The notes below the pieces were generated by a model that worked only from the letters and a program-made list of their open reading frames with translations, ran no database searches and was not told the DNA's origin. The translations under genes were made by a program, and so were the position numbers. DNA of 16,411 bases from G963674685 sp964591275 (GTDB lineage: Bacteria > Lernaellota > Lernaellaia > JACKCT01), in NCBI GenBank assembly GCA_964591275.1, contig CAZQAE010000098.1, positions 1 through 16,411 on the forward strand, in the 5' to 3' direction. This document shows, piece after piece, positions 7,061-14,543 of this stretch. The stretch's first letter is position 1. Each line of letters begins with the position of its first letter.

Positions 7061-8263
7061 GTGCTGATACATCAATCAAAAAAAAAGAAATTCGCGTTTT
7101 GCGTTGTCGCTTGTCTGGCGCTCTTTGCCCTCATTGAAATTTTCGCTCGCCTTGCCGACTCCAAACAACACATCGCCGCCAATATCAAAATCCATGTCAG
7201 GCCGGAAGTACCCGGGCGCAATGGGCCATATCAGGATTTGTCGGTTGGAGTTGAACACGAATTTGAAATGATTCGACATCGTCCCTTTTTAGGAAAGAAT
7301 GCAGGGCCGGGCATTTTCAACGATGGGAATCTGGTGGATCTATCGCCAGATGAATTGTCAGACAAGCCGACCGTGTTTTTTCTCGGCGGCTCCACCGTTC
7401 ACGGGGCGGGTGTGCGACAGAATCAGTGTTTCGCTGCTCTAGCGCAAAGAGAATTGCCTGGCTGCCGGATCGTCAATGCCGGACGCAATGGATTCAATTC
7501 ACACGGCGTATCGCTTGTGGCCAAGACCATCATGGATCATTATCGCCCATCCGGCCTGGTGGTGATGTCCGGCAATAATGAGTGGTTGGGGTGGCGCTGG
7601 GATGATAAGACGCCTCTGGCGGATCTTGCGAAAAAGACTTTGTCTTTATCGACGGGATTTAAGTATTTAACTCATGGAGTTCGATCTTTAAGGCGCCATG
7701 CAGCGTCCGAGGGCAAAGCCGGACCGCGATTTAATTCCGGTTATGGATGCCTGAAACCAAAGCCTATAGCCGAAAGAAAAACCATCAGATGGGAAGCCGC
7801 GAAAAAGAATTACCTTGAATATTTTCGCCACAACCTGGAGCAAATCGCCTCGTATGCGAGGAAAAAACAAGCGTCGCTTATTTTTTGCGAAGTTCCATAT
7901 CGACTTGACTTATGCCCCGCCTATTTTATAGATCAACCGGCAAATGTTTACGCCGCCTGGGATGCGGTCGTTGACTATGATCCTGTTAGGCAGCGCGCCA
8001 TGATGATTGAAGCCTTAAGAGAATCCCGTGCTTTGATGTGCGGCAATCTTGGGGCCATGCCGGAAATAAATGCCGTGATCGCTCAGGTGGCGAAGCGATT
8101 CGGCGTTCCGCTTGTCCGGTTGCAGGCAACCATGGAGAACCATATTGTCGATCCCGCGTCTTTCGACAGATATTTTTTGGACTTTTGTCACCTCACGGAT
8201 GACGGGCACAATTTCGTTGCGGGGCGAATCATCCCCGTCATTGATTTCGCCGTATCAAAATAG
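7061..8263 (+). CDS. Membrane-anchored SGNH/GDSL-like hydrolase or acyltransferase
   Basis: This 400-residue protein has an uncleaved N-terminal anchor (residues 11-29) after a Lys-rich start, placing the domain in the periplasm. The SGNH blocks are readable: block I FFLGGSTVHGAG (107-117, S111 as nucleophile, with GGST in place of GDSx), block II NAGRNGFNSHG (139-149), block III MSGNNEW (169-175), and block V DFCHLTDDGHNF (374-385, with D374 and H377 as catalytic partners). The family includes carbohydrate O-acetyl-esterases and O-acyltransferase partners. Its place in a glycosyltransferase operon suggests it modifies the glycan with acyl groups; this is inference. The only plausible start is the GTG at 7061, which lacks a clear Shine-Dalgarno sequence and lies 17 bases after the previous stop. 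A pair H377/H383 in the last block is noteworthy. Confidence 0.8.
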   Translation: MLIHQSKKKKFAFCVVACLALFALIEIFARLADSKQHIAANIKIHVRPEVPGRNGPYQDLSVGVEHEFEMIRHRPFLGKNAGPGIFNDGNLVDLSPDELSDKPTVFFLGGSTVHGAGVRQNQCFAALAQRELPGCRIVNAGRNGFNSHGVSLVAKTIMDHYRPSGLVVMSGNNEWLGWRWDDKTPLADLAKKTLSLSTGFKYLTHGVRSLRRHAASEGKAGPRFNSGYGCLKPKPIAERKTIRWEAAKKNYLEYFRHNLEQIASYARKKQASLIFCEVPYRLDLCPAYFIDQPANVYAAWDAVVDYDPVRQRAMMIEALRESRALMCGNLGAMPEINAVIAQVAKRFGVPLVRLQATMENHIVDPASFDRYFLDFCHLTDDGHNFVAGRIIPVIDFAVSK

Positions 8264-8294
8264 AAAGCATTCCCACGCAATCCTGCATGTTCCT

Positions 8295-8322
8295 TTGAAA
8301 AAAGCGAGAATTGAATTAAAAT
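8295..8322 (+). promoter_or_regulatory. Candidate sigma70-type promoter ahead of the DUF6178-like gene
   Basis: TTGAAA (8295-8300) and TAAAAT (8317-8322) are each five of six matches to consensus, with a 16-base spacer. The -10 box ends 24 bases before ATG 8347. The surrounding 40 bases are AT-rich. This would allow expression independent of the upstream glycan genes. Confidence 0.5.
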
Positions 8323-8334
8323 AAAAATAGAATT

Positions 8335-8340
8335 TTGGAG
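8335..8340 (+). promoter_or_regulatory. Ribosome binding site deciding the start at 8347
   Basis: TTGGAG lies six bases ahead of ATG 8347. A TTG at 8335 is in frame and would add four residues, but it is itself part of this site, so ATG 8347 is preferred. Confidence 0.65.
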
Positions 8341-8346
8341 ATAAAA

Positions 8347-10053
8347 ATGTCGAAAGGCAACGTGCTGTACATAGACCTCGCGGATCGAGTCGAAAGAGCC
8401 ACTCCCGATGAGGCCGTTCGCATTCTCCTGAAAACCGGATGGAAACAGGCCAGAGAACTGATCTTTGAGCATCCCGAACCGGAGGCTGTCGTTCGCGCGA
8501 TTCCCGATGAGGATATTTACCTGCTCATCAAGCAAGTGGGCGATACCGACGCACTGGATATCTTTGGATTGGCGAGTGCCGAACAGGTACAGGCGGTTTT
8601 CGATTTCGATTGCTGGGATAAAGATCACCTGAGCGAGTTGGGAACGAAACACTGGTTTTGGATTTTGATGGAAACGGAAGACGATTTTTTTATCAGCCGA
8701 CTTCGTGATCTCGATTTATCGCTTCTGATTTTGTTTCTCAAACGGCGGGCGACCGTCTATAAGTTTGAAGAAATCGTTGACGACATGGATGCTTATGGCC
8801 CTGACGCATTCCTGACTCCCGATAGGCGGTATATGCTTGTCTATGAGGGCGAAGAATTACTCATAGCCTTCATCCACGAATTCACGCAGAAAATCTATCG
8901 ATTGGATATGGATTTTTATTATTACATCCTGGAGGCGATCTATTGGGAATCCCTGGTGGAGTTGGAAGAGAACGCTTATGCGGACCGGGGCAACAGGATG
9001 GAGGGGAGGGGATTTCCCGATTATTATTCGTCCATTGAGATATTCGCGTCGGTTAATCCTGAACGATATCAACCGCGATCAAAAATGGCCAAAATTGATA
9101 AAGAAATGAGCGGCGTCGGCCAGATGCGCCAATCACACTGCATTGAATTGTATAAAGGAGCCGACAGCTTTTTCAATCGCCTGCTCGCCCATGATTTTCC
9201 GGGAAGGGATGAGGCGGTGCTGGAAGCGATGGCCATCGCCAATATGGTTGCGGTCGCGCAAAGAGTGTCCTTCGCGGATATTGAAAAAGTGAAGAAAGTT
9301 GTTGAAGACTCGAACGGATATCTGAACATCGGTCTGGAATATCATTGCGGCGGGGATGACAGTCAGGGCATTGAAGCGTTGAAAAGCAAAAAGCTGATTG
9401 ACGTGTACAAAATTGGAAGAAGTCTGGTTACGCGATTGGGGCGCCGAGCTAAGGGGTTGATTTCCAAAGCATCTGTCGATGGAAAAAGTAAAGAGCTTCT
9501 AATGCTGGATTCCGGGCATCAGGAGTTTGTCGCCGCGCTAATAAATCGAGAGCCTATATACGTGTCGGATTCCCAGGAAGAAAAAAGTTTTACGGCTATA
9601 CGCGAAGTGGAGCAAGCCTCCATACAACTCGATAAATTGAGTCGTCTGGTCGCGCTGTTACACGACGAATGCGGGCTTACGCCTGATGCCATACACGCGA
9701 TTCCCATGCTTGGCTTGAATCAAAGCGAAGTCAATTCCCTTGGATATACGACGCTTTTCTGCACTGCCTTTGCCAATGATATCCTGGGATTGCCCTTTGC
9801 AGCGAAACCGCTACACACGCAGGATCTGCCGATGTTGATGTCTCGCTTTAGCTTCACGGATGAAGGCAATAAACTGAATCCAGAGGCCAAGACCGAGTTC
9901 GACCGATGGCTCAAAGACCATAATGCCATGGATTTGGCTGATCATTTTGAAGAATTTATTGGTGTAATGGCCGATGAACTGGCCCTGGTCTCAAAGAAAC
10001 GCCGCCCTGATGTGCGTTATATTTCATCGCTGCTTATCGAAATACCTTATTGA
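8347..10053 (+). CDS. DUF6178-like protein of unknown function
   Basis: This 568-residue protein has no signal peptide or membrane segment and is acidic overall. Its N-terminal 170 residues look like the DUF6178 family of uncharacterised proteins, which I know mainly from deltaproteobacterial genomes: ARELIFEHPEPEAVVRAIPDEDIYLLIKQ-type helices (35-63), GDTDALDIFGLASAEQVQAVFDFDCWDKD (66-92), LSLLILFLKRR (124-134) and FLTPDRRYMLVYEG (155-168). The assignment is from memory of the family's style and needs a profile search. The rest is predicted mostly helical, with no catalytic motif that I recognise. The start is decided by the TTGGAG site. It is 83 bases after the SGNH gene and has its own promoter candidate. 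Its stop overlaps the end of the convergent FliL-like gene by seven bases, so transcription of the two may interfere. Confidence 0.7.
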   Translation: MSKGNVLYIDLADRVERATPDEAVRILLKTGWKQARELIFEHPEPEAVVRAIPDEDIYLLIKQVGDTDALDIFGLASAEQVQAVFDFDCWDKDHLSELGTKHWFWILMETEDDFFISRLRDLDLSLLILFLKRRATVYKFEEIVDDMDAYGPDAFLTPDRRYMLVYEGEELLIAFIHEFTQKIYRLDMDFYYYILEAIYWESLVELEENAYADRGNRMEGRGFPDYYSSIEIFASVNPERYQPRSKMAKIDKEMSGVGQMRQSHCIELYKGADSFFNRLLAHDFPGRDEAVLEAMAIANMVAVAQRVSFADIEKVKKVVEDSNGYLNIGLEYHCGGDDSQGIEALKSKKLIDVYKIGRSLVTRLGRRAKGLISKASVDGKSKELLMLDSGHQEFVAALINREPIYVSDSQEEKSFTAIREVEQASIQLDKLSRLVALLHDECGLTPDAIHAIPMLGLNQSEVNSLGYTTLFCTAFANDILGLPFAAKPLHTQDLPMLMSRFSFTDEGNKLNPEAKTEFDRWLKDHNAMDLADHFEEFIGVMADELALVSKKRRPDVRYISSLLIEIPY

Positions 10054-10487
10054 AGGACGAAGTCGCTGAAATAGACCTTCGCCACGAGTTCAGTGCCGAA
10101 GATATCGTTGATTTTCTTCTTCAGTTCATCACGAAGCGCAAGGCGGTCAGGAACTTTTTTTATCTGGGAATGAGTTTTGACCCCGACTGTTGAAAGAACG
10201 GCGTCGCGAATGGCGGCTTTCTTGGGCGTGAATTGAGCGGAGGATGTCATATCGATGAATTCAAGAGCAACAACAAGCTTGACGGTGTGATCTGACTTTT
10301 CATCAGCCAGGGGGATCAAAAATCCCTTCATTGTGACCGTGGTTCCCTCGGGAACTTCAATATTTGCCACAGGCTCTTTTTTGTCTTTGCTTCCCATTCT
10401 CAGTACTCTTTTCTTGGCGGAAGCCAGTGCGGGAAGCATCAGGGCAACGCACAGGATAATGATAATATATGATTTATTCATTCTCAT
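10047..10487 (-). CDS. FliL-like domain protein with N-terminal signal peptide
   Basis: This 146-residue exported protein starts at ATG 10487, seven bases after GGGAG (10495-10499). Residues 5-23 are hydrophobic and end in ALASA before KK, which fits signal peptidase I cleavage after A24; an uncleaved anchor is the alternative. Residues 53-146 match the FliL fold: a beta-strand LVVALEFID (71-79), FTPKKAAIRDAVLSTVGVKTHSQI (86-109, the conserved helix with RDxxxxxxxxKT), LRDELKKKINDIFG (118-131), and the terminal VAKVYFSDFVLQ (135-146), close to the usual VYFTEFVVQ ending. FliL normally sits at the flagellar stator ring, anchored by one membrane helix. No flagellar gene is visible in this window, so the role here may be different. 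The family call is firm in my view; the function is not. Confidence 0.8.
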   Translation of the reverse strand: MRMNKSYIIIILCVALMLPALASAKKRVLRMGSKDKKEPVANIEVPEGTTVTMKGFLIPLADEKSDHTVKLVVALEFIDMTSSAQFTPKKAAIRDAVLSTVGVKTHSQIKKVPDRLALRDELKKKINDIFGTELVAKVYFSDFVLQ

Positions 10488-10589
10488 TTCGTATCTCCCA
10501 TTTGTGATTGCGCGGACTTACGAAATGCCAATCTAAAAGAACTGCATGAAAAATCAAGGCTTCACTTTAAGAAAGTCAGACGCCTGAGT

Positions 10590-10605
10590 GGTGGAAATTT
10601 CCACC
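10590..10605. promoter_or_regulatory. Perfect 16-bp palindrome between two minus-strand genes
   Basis: GGTGGAAATTTCCACC is its own reverse complement. It lies 44-59 bases after the stop of the SGNH gene (10649-11728) and about 103 bases ahead of the FliL-like start. As DNA it could be an operator. As RNA it could form a six-pair stem with an AATT loop, but no T tract follows on either strand, so it is a poor intrinsic terminator. Confidence 0.35.
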
Positions 10606-10648
10606 GGACGGCCTGAAAATGTGCGTTAGGCGGGTAGAGGGGTTTTCC

Positions 10649-11728
10649 TCATTTGTCTGTCTGCTTGTCGCGCTGGCCGCATTTTGGGTCATTTTGTTTA
10701 GCGCTCAGAATTTTCTGAAGGGATTCATAAGAAAATATTTCGCCGAAACCCTCAGCGGTTTTTTCGGCCATAAAATTGTAGCCCTTGGCGTTTAAATGAA
10801 AAAGATCCAGCGTGAGCATCTCACGGGACGCAAAGAACTGATAATTTTCCTCCAGATCGATTAATGGAACTTTTGCCAAAGCGGCTGTTTCGCGAATGAG
10901 ATCGTTCAAATGTCCGAATCGTTCATAATGATAAGTCATAAATACCGGCTGGATGCCTTTGCTTTTGAGTTCTCCGGCCATAGACATCAAATCAAATCTG
11001 ATCCATTTCGCCAGAAGCTCATCCTGAAAACTTGCGAAAAACAGATCCCATCCATTTTCATCGAGCATTGATCGATATCGATTCCCCGGAGCCCTTGAAA
11101 GCCGACGCACGAGTTCACGCTTGTTTTCGCTGATGATGGAAACGAGTTTTGAGATTTGAAGATGGCTCGTCCAATAACCCAGGGCGTGTTCGCTGTTTAC
11201 GGTTTCCTCCCAACCCCAAATTGTGGCCTGGTGCAAATTCCACCGATTGTTGATCCCATAAAGGATCAAGGCGAAGTCGGCTTTTACTTCAGACTCCGCC
11301 TGGAGAAAAAATTTGAAGGCCCTCATTCCTTCGGAGGTATTGGTTCCGGGAACGCCGAGATTATAAACTTTTCGAGATGTATTCGAATAATGCTTGTCGA
11401 AATGGTTTCCGAAGCGCATCGGATAAGAGTTTTCGGAACTTGCGCCAAGTCCGAAGGTCATGGAATCTCCGATGCACAGAAAGACGATGGCATCGCAGTC
11501 ATTTTGCGTGCCGTCGATCCTTTTTGGCTCCGAGCTTTGATGGCTTTTCCAAACTCGCAAGGCTCCTTCCAGGCATAGGAAAAGGAGGCCGTAAAGAATA
11601 AATAGGAAGAAAATGCGTTTTTTCCAGCTCAGCTTCCTGCCACTTTTAGGCGGTTGAGTTTGAATGGGTGATGGGGAGGCGCTTGCGGCTGTGGAAGATC
11701 GCTTTTGCTCATGGGAATTTGACATCAT
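10649..11728 (-). CDS. Membrane-anchored SGNH/GDSL-family hydrolase
   Basis: This 359-residue protein has a Ser/Pro/Lys-rich cytosolic head (1-37), one membrane segment (39-55), and a periplasmic SGNH domain. Block I is canonical, CIGDSMTFGLG (85-95, S89 nucleophile). Block II is NLGVPGTNTSEG (123-134) with the oxyanion Gly. Block III is ILYGINNRW (155-163, N160/N161). Block V is DLFHLNAKGYNFMA (308-321) with D308 and H311. It is more canonical than the SGNH protein encoded at 7061 and shares little with it outside these blocks, so it belongs to a different subfamily. Substrates of such proteins are usually acyl esters on lipids or glycans; none can be named here. ATG 11728 has GGAG five bases upstream, and a second ATG follows directly at 11725. 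The gene is monocistronic or leads a short minus-strand unit with the FliL-like gene 161 bases downstream. Confidence 0.83.
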   Translation of the reverse strand: MMSNSHEQKRSSTAASASPSPIQTQPPKSGRKLSWKKRIFFLFILYGLLFLCLEGALRVWKSHQSSEPKRIDGTQNDCDAIVFLCIGDSMTFGLGASSENSYPMRFGNHFDKHYSNTSRKVYNLGVPGTNTSEGMRAFKFFLQAESEVKADFALILYGINNRWNLHQATIWGWEETVNSEHALGYWTSHLQISKLVSIISENKRELVRRLSRAPGNRYRSMLDENGWDLFFASFQDELLAKWIRFDLMSMAGELKSKGIQPVFMTYHYERFGHLNDLIRETAALAKVPLIDLEENYQFFASREMLTLDLFHLNAKGYNFMAEKTAEGFGEIFSYESLQKILSAKQNDPKCGQRDKQTDK

Positions 11729-11806
11729 GGCAACTCCGGCTTTTTGCGTTGTATGCCTACTTTAGCCCCGGAACTTGAAAATTCAAGCGAATACGAATAC
11801 AGACTA

Positions 11807-11836
11807 TTTATAGGATGACAATCGGTTTCGACACAA
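11807..11836 (-). promoter_or_regulatory. Weak candidate promoter of the minus-strand SGNH gene
   Basis: On the minus strand TTGTGT (11831-11836) is followed after 18 bases by TATAAA (11807-11812). The -10 box matches five of six, the -35 box only three of six. The inverted repeat CTTGAA-AA-TTCAAG at 11774-11787 lies between it and the start codon and could be an operator for the same gene. Confidence 0.3.
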
Positions 11837-12227
11837 GCGATGTGAAAAAACAATTCTCGAAGGGAACCTTCAATGCCCCGTGGAGACCAGCAGGCCCGGC
11901 AGTGGAAATTACTCAGATTGCTCGATTCCAGGACCGGCCTGGATTTTCGTTTTGAAAGAAAAAATGCGATTGGTTCGACGCTGGTGCATAAAAATCAGGT
12001 TTACCACCTTTACGCCTTTCCCAAATCCAAAGATTGTGGTCATCGGAATCCGGGCCGCATGGCGAGCTTGCGTAATCGACGCAGAAGGTTTTAACAAGTT
12101 TGAATTCCTGCTATGTTTCTGCAGAATAATAGCCTGTAGCTCAAGTGAGATCAGAACGTGTTGAGCGAACTCAGAATAGGACGATATCAGCAAGTCTGAA
12201 ACGTAAACGAAAAAATCAACCGTATGT
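11837..12227. other. Stretch without a convincing gene ahead of the McrBC pair
   Basis: Short open frames exist on both strands (for example minus 11909-12193 and plus 11873-12094). None has a ribosome binding site, a recognisable domain or natural residue use, so I call none. CCAGG and CCTGG arms (11928-11942) form only a five-pair stem. A possible mcrB promoter is TTGAAT at 12100-12105 with AATAAT at 12125-12130, a long 19-base spacer, and low confidence. The boundary between the older chromosome and the defence pair probably falls here, but I see no direct repeats, tRNA or integrase marking it. Confidence 0.5.
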
Positions 12228-12233
12228 GGAGGT
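12228..12233 (+). promoter_or_regulatory. Strong ribosome binding site deciding the McrB start
   Basis: GGAGGT lies four bases ahead of ATG 12238. The frame is open back to 12145, but those 31 codons have Arg/Lys/Ser-rich, non-conserved character and no site of their own, so ATG 12238 is preferred. Confidence 0.75.
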
Positions 12234-12237
12234 AATC

Positions 12238-14541
12238 ATGCTGAACGATACGCTCACAAAAGAGATACTCGAATTGCATTCCAAGCTGCGGGCACAGGGT
12301 AGGATTCTCTCACAGGTTCAGTTGGACAAATATTACCAAGCCTTCCGGGAGCGTTTCAGCCCGAAAGTCTTGCAAGCACTTGATGGCGAAGCCCTACTGG
12401 AATTCATGCACGCCCATGGGAACCAGGATAGCCTAGTTTACTGGCTCGAGTTCAAAAACGACGAACAGTTTCCCTCCATTCGTTTCGGCAGCATCGCTGG
12501 CGGCAGCGCACTGAAGTTCGGGATTTACAAGCGCAAGAAAACTGGAGCATGGATGACTGGGCATCCCATCAAGCAGAAGGAAATCTCCATACCTGAGGCT
12601 GTGGAGATCGCCCGCAAGCACAGGGATATGTTTATTAAGGGCGCTGACTTGTTGAAATCACTGCCTGAAAATGCCACAGAAGCTGATTACGCGAAACTGC
12701 AGAAACAAATGGACGCAGAAATCTCTGACGTGAGTTCCCTAGCATGGGGGCATAAATATTTCAGTCTGCTCTTTCCTGACAAGCTCGACGATTACCACAG
12801 GCCGAATTATCAACGCTTCCATCTCGTCAAGATGCTGCAAACGCCGCCCAGCGGGCCAGGCCGGTATGACGTCGCCCACCATTACGTCGCGATCGCCGAG
12901 CAATTGGGCATCACGACCCATGAACTGACGACAACGCTCAATGCAAGACATGGTGGACACCCGCACAAATACTGGCGAATCGGCACCATGGAAGAAAAAC
13001 CTCGTGATCGCTGGTCCCTGATGCGGGACGGAAACTGTGTAGCCATTGGCTGGCCGGATTTAGGTGATCTTTCATGGGCAAAGAATGACAAAACATCTAG
13101 AGATCAAGTTATCGAACTACTGGGAAAACATTACCCGGGCAAAAAGCCAGTTCTTGGGAAAAAGGGCAGGGAAATATTCAAGTTCGTAGCAAAGATAATG
13201 CCGGGAGATATGGTGCTGGCAATGCAAGGCCAGACCGTGCTCGGCGTAGGTAAAGCAACCAGCGATGAATATTGGTATGAATCCGGCTCGGATTTTCCTC
13301 ACCGACGGTCAGTAAAATGGCTCTCTCTGGATGAGTGGAAATTGCCGAGAAAAGAAGGATTGCGCACCACCGTTTATAGGATACACAACAACCCTCTGGT
13401 TGGCGGCTACGAAAATTCGATCGCCATTGAATCGAATGTGATGGGCGTGGGCGAGTTGCCCGACCCTGGCGACCCTCCTGTTTTTGGACTAATCCCGGAA
13501 CGCATCAAAGCGATATTGGAACGAAAAGCCCAAGTGATCCTTTACGGACCGCCGGGGACTGGCAAAACCTACTGGGCGAAAATAGCTGCGAGAGAGCTTG
13601 CCGCACGATCCTGGTTCAGTAAGTCTTTTGGAGGGCTCGCAGACTTGGAAAAGGGACAGATCACCGGCGATGCGGAAAACGCATTGAGTGCCGTGCGGAT
13701 GTGCTGCTTCCATCCGTCATACGGATACGAAGACTTCATGGAAGGGTACCGCCCGCAGATTGTGAATGACCAAATGGTTTTTGGATTACAGGACGGAATA
13801 TTCAAAAAACTCTGCAAGGACGCAAACTTAAATCCTGAGAAAAATTTTTATTTGATCGTGGATGAAATCAACAGGGGGGACATTCCAAGAATTTTTGGAG
13901 AGCTAATTACAACCTTGGAAAAAGATAAGCGGGGTGAACCGATTTGGCTGCCGCTTTCAGGATTACTTCGCGTGCCGCATAACGTATTCATCATCGGAAC
14001 AATGAACACGGCGGATCGATCCATTGCGCTACTGGACACAGCCCTTCGTCGGCGTTTCGGATTTATCGAACTCATGCCCGACGCCGAGTTTCTTGCCTCT
14101 GCAAAGGTGGAGGAGTTCTCCTTGGGGGCCTTTTTAGAGGAACTCAATAAAAAAGTTCGCGAGCATATCGGTCGCGATGCCCGTAATCTACAAATCGGGC
14201 ATGCGTATTTCATGGAGTCAGGACAGCCGGTTACAAGCACGCGTGCTTTTTCCCGAATCTTCCGTGAAGACATAATCCCCTTGCTGCAAGAATACTGCTA
14301 CGAAGACTTCACAACGCTGGCAAAGATTCTGGGGAAAGCTATCATAGACGAAGAATCACAGAGCATTCGCGATGATATTTTCGGCACGGATAACTCTGTC
14401 GGACTGATCCAAGCTTTGGCCGCTAATTTTCCAGATCTACAGACATCCTTGAAACAGGCAGCTATAGAGGAGTCGAATGAGGACGAGTCCGATGAATCGG
14501 AGAACGATAACGACGAGGACGATTCAGAGGAAGCGAACTAG
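12238..14541 (+). CDS. mcrB: McrB-like AAA+ GTPase with EVE/PUA-like reader domain
   Basis: This 767-residue protein is the DNA-recognition and motor subunit of an McrBC-type modification-dependent restriction system. Residues 1-240 form an N-terminal region I cannot place with certainty. Residues 243-385 look like an EVE/PUA-fold domain (KYWRIG, VAIGWPDLGDL, GDMVLAMQGQTVLGVGKA, FPHRRSVKWL), a fold known to bind modified cytosines. The AAA+ core follows: Walker A GPPGTGKT (437-444), Walker B FYLIVDEINRGD (537-548), the McrB hallmark GTMNTADRS (586-594) in the sensor-1 region, and the arginine-finger motif ALRRRFGF (602-609). This McrB branch uses GTP rather than ATP. The last 24 residues are an acidic Asp/Glu/Ser/Asn tail. 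The stop at 14541 is two bases before the McrC start, so the two form one operon. No methyltransferase gene is adjacent, as expected for a system that attacks modified DNA. Confidence 0.92.
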   Translation: MLNDTLTKEILELHSKLRAQGRILSQVQLDKYYQAFRERFSPKVLQALDGEALLEFMHAHGNQDSLVYWLEFKNDEQFPSIRFGSIAGGSALKFGIYKRKKTGAWMTGHPIKQKEISIPEAVEIARKHRDMFIKGADLLKSLPENATEADYAKLQKQMDAEISDVSSLAWGHKYFSLLFPDKLDDYHRPNYQRFHLVKMLQTPPSGPGRYDVAHHYVAIAEQLGITTHELTTTLNARHGGHPHKYWRIGTMEEKPRDRWSLMRDGNCVAIGWPDLGDLSWAKNDKTSRDQVIELLGKHYPGKKPVLGKKGREIFKFVAKIMPGDMVLAMQGQTVLGVGKATSDEYWYESGSDFPHRRSVKWLSLDEWKLPRKEGLRTTVYRIHNNPLVGGYENSIAIESNVMGVGELPDPGDPPVFGLIPERIKAILERKAQVILYGPPGTGKTYWAKIAARELAARSWFSKSFGGLADLEKGQITGDAENALSAVRMCCFHPSYGYEDFMEGYRPQIVNDQMVFGLQDGIFKKLCKDANLNPEKNFYLIVDEINRGDIPRIFGELITTLEKDKRGEPIWLPLSGLLRVPHNVFIIGTMNTADRSIALLDTALRRRFGFIELMPDAEFLASAKVEEFSLGAFLEELNKKVREHIGRDARNLQIGHAYFMESGQPVTSTRAFSRIFREDIIPLLQEYCYEDFTTLAKILGKAIIDEESQSIRDDIFGTDNSVGLIQALAANFPDLQTSLKQAAIEESNEDESDESENDNDEDDSEEAN

Positions 14542-14543
14542 CG

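Noticed and set aside
11928..11955. An intrinsic terminator with a CCAGG/CCTGG stem followed by a T-rich run
   Set aside because: The stem has only five pairs, the T run is interrupted, and there is no gene upstream on that strand for it to terminate.
12130..12160. A tRNA-like string containing CTGTAGCTCA
   Set aside because: Only a D-arm-like fragment is present; no anticodon arm, T arm or acceptor pairing follows.
11909..12193. A 94-residue minus-strand open frame ahead of mcrB
   Set aside because: It has no ribosome binding site, no domain and unnatural residue use. It overlaps equally unconvincing plus-strand frames, so it looks like chance.
12145..12237. A 31-codon N-terminal extension of McrB
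   Set aside because: It has no ribosome binding site, while a strong GGAGGT stands directly before ATG 12238.
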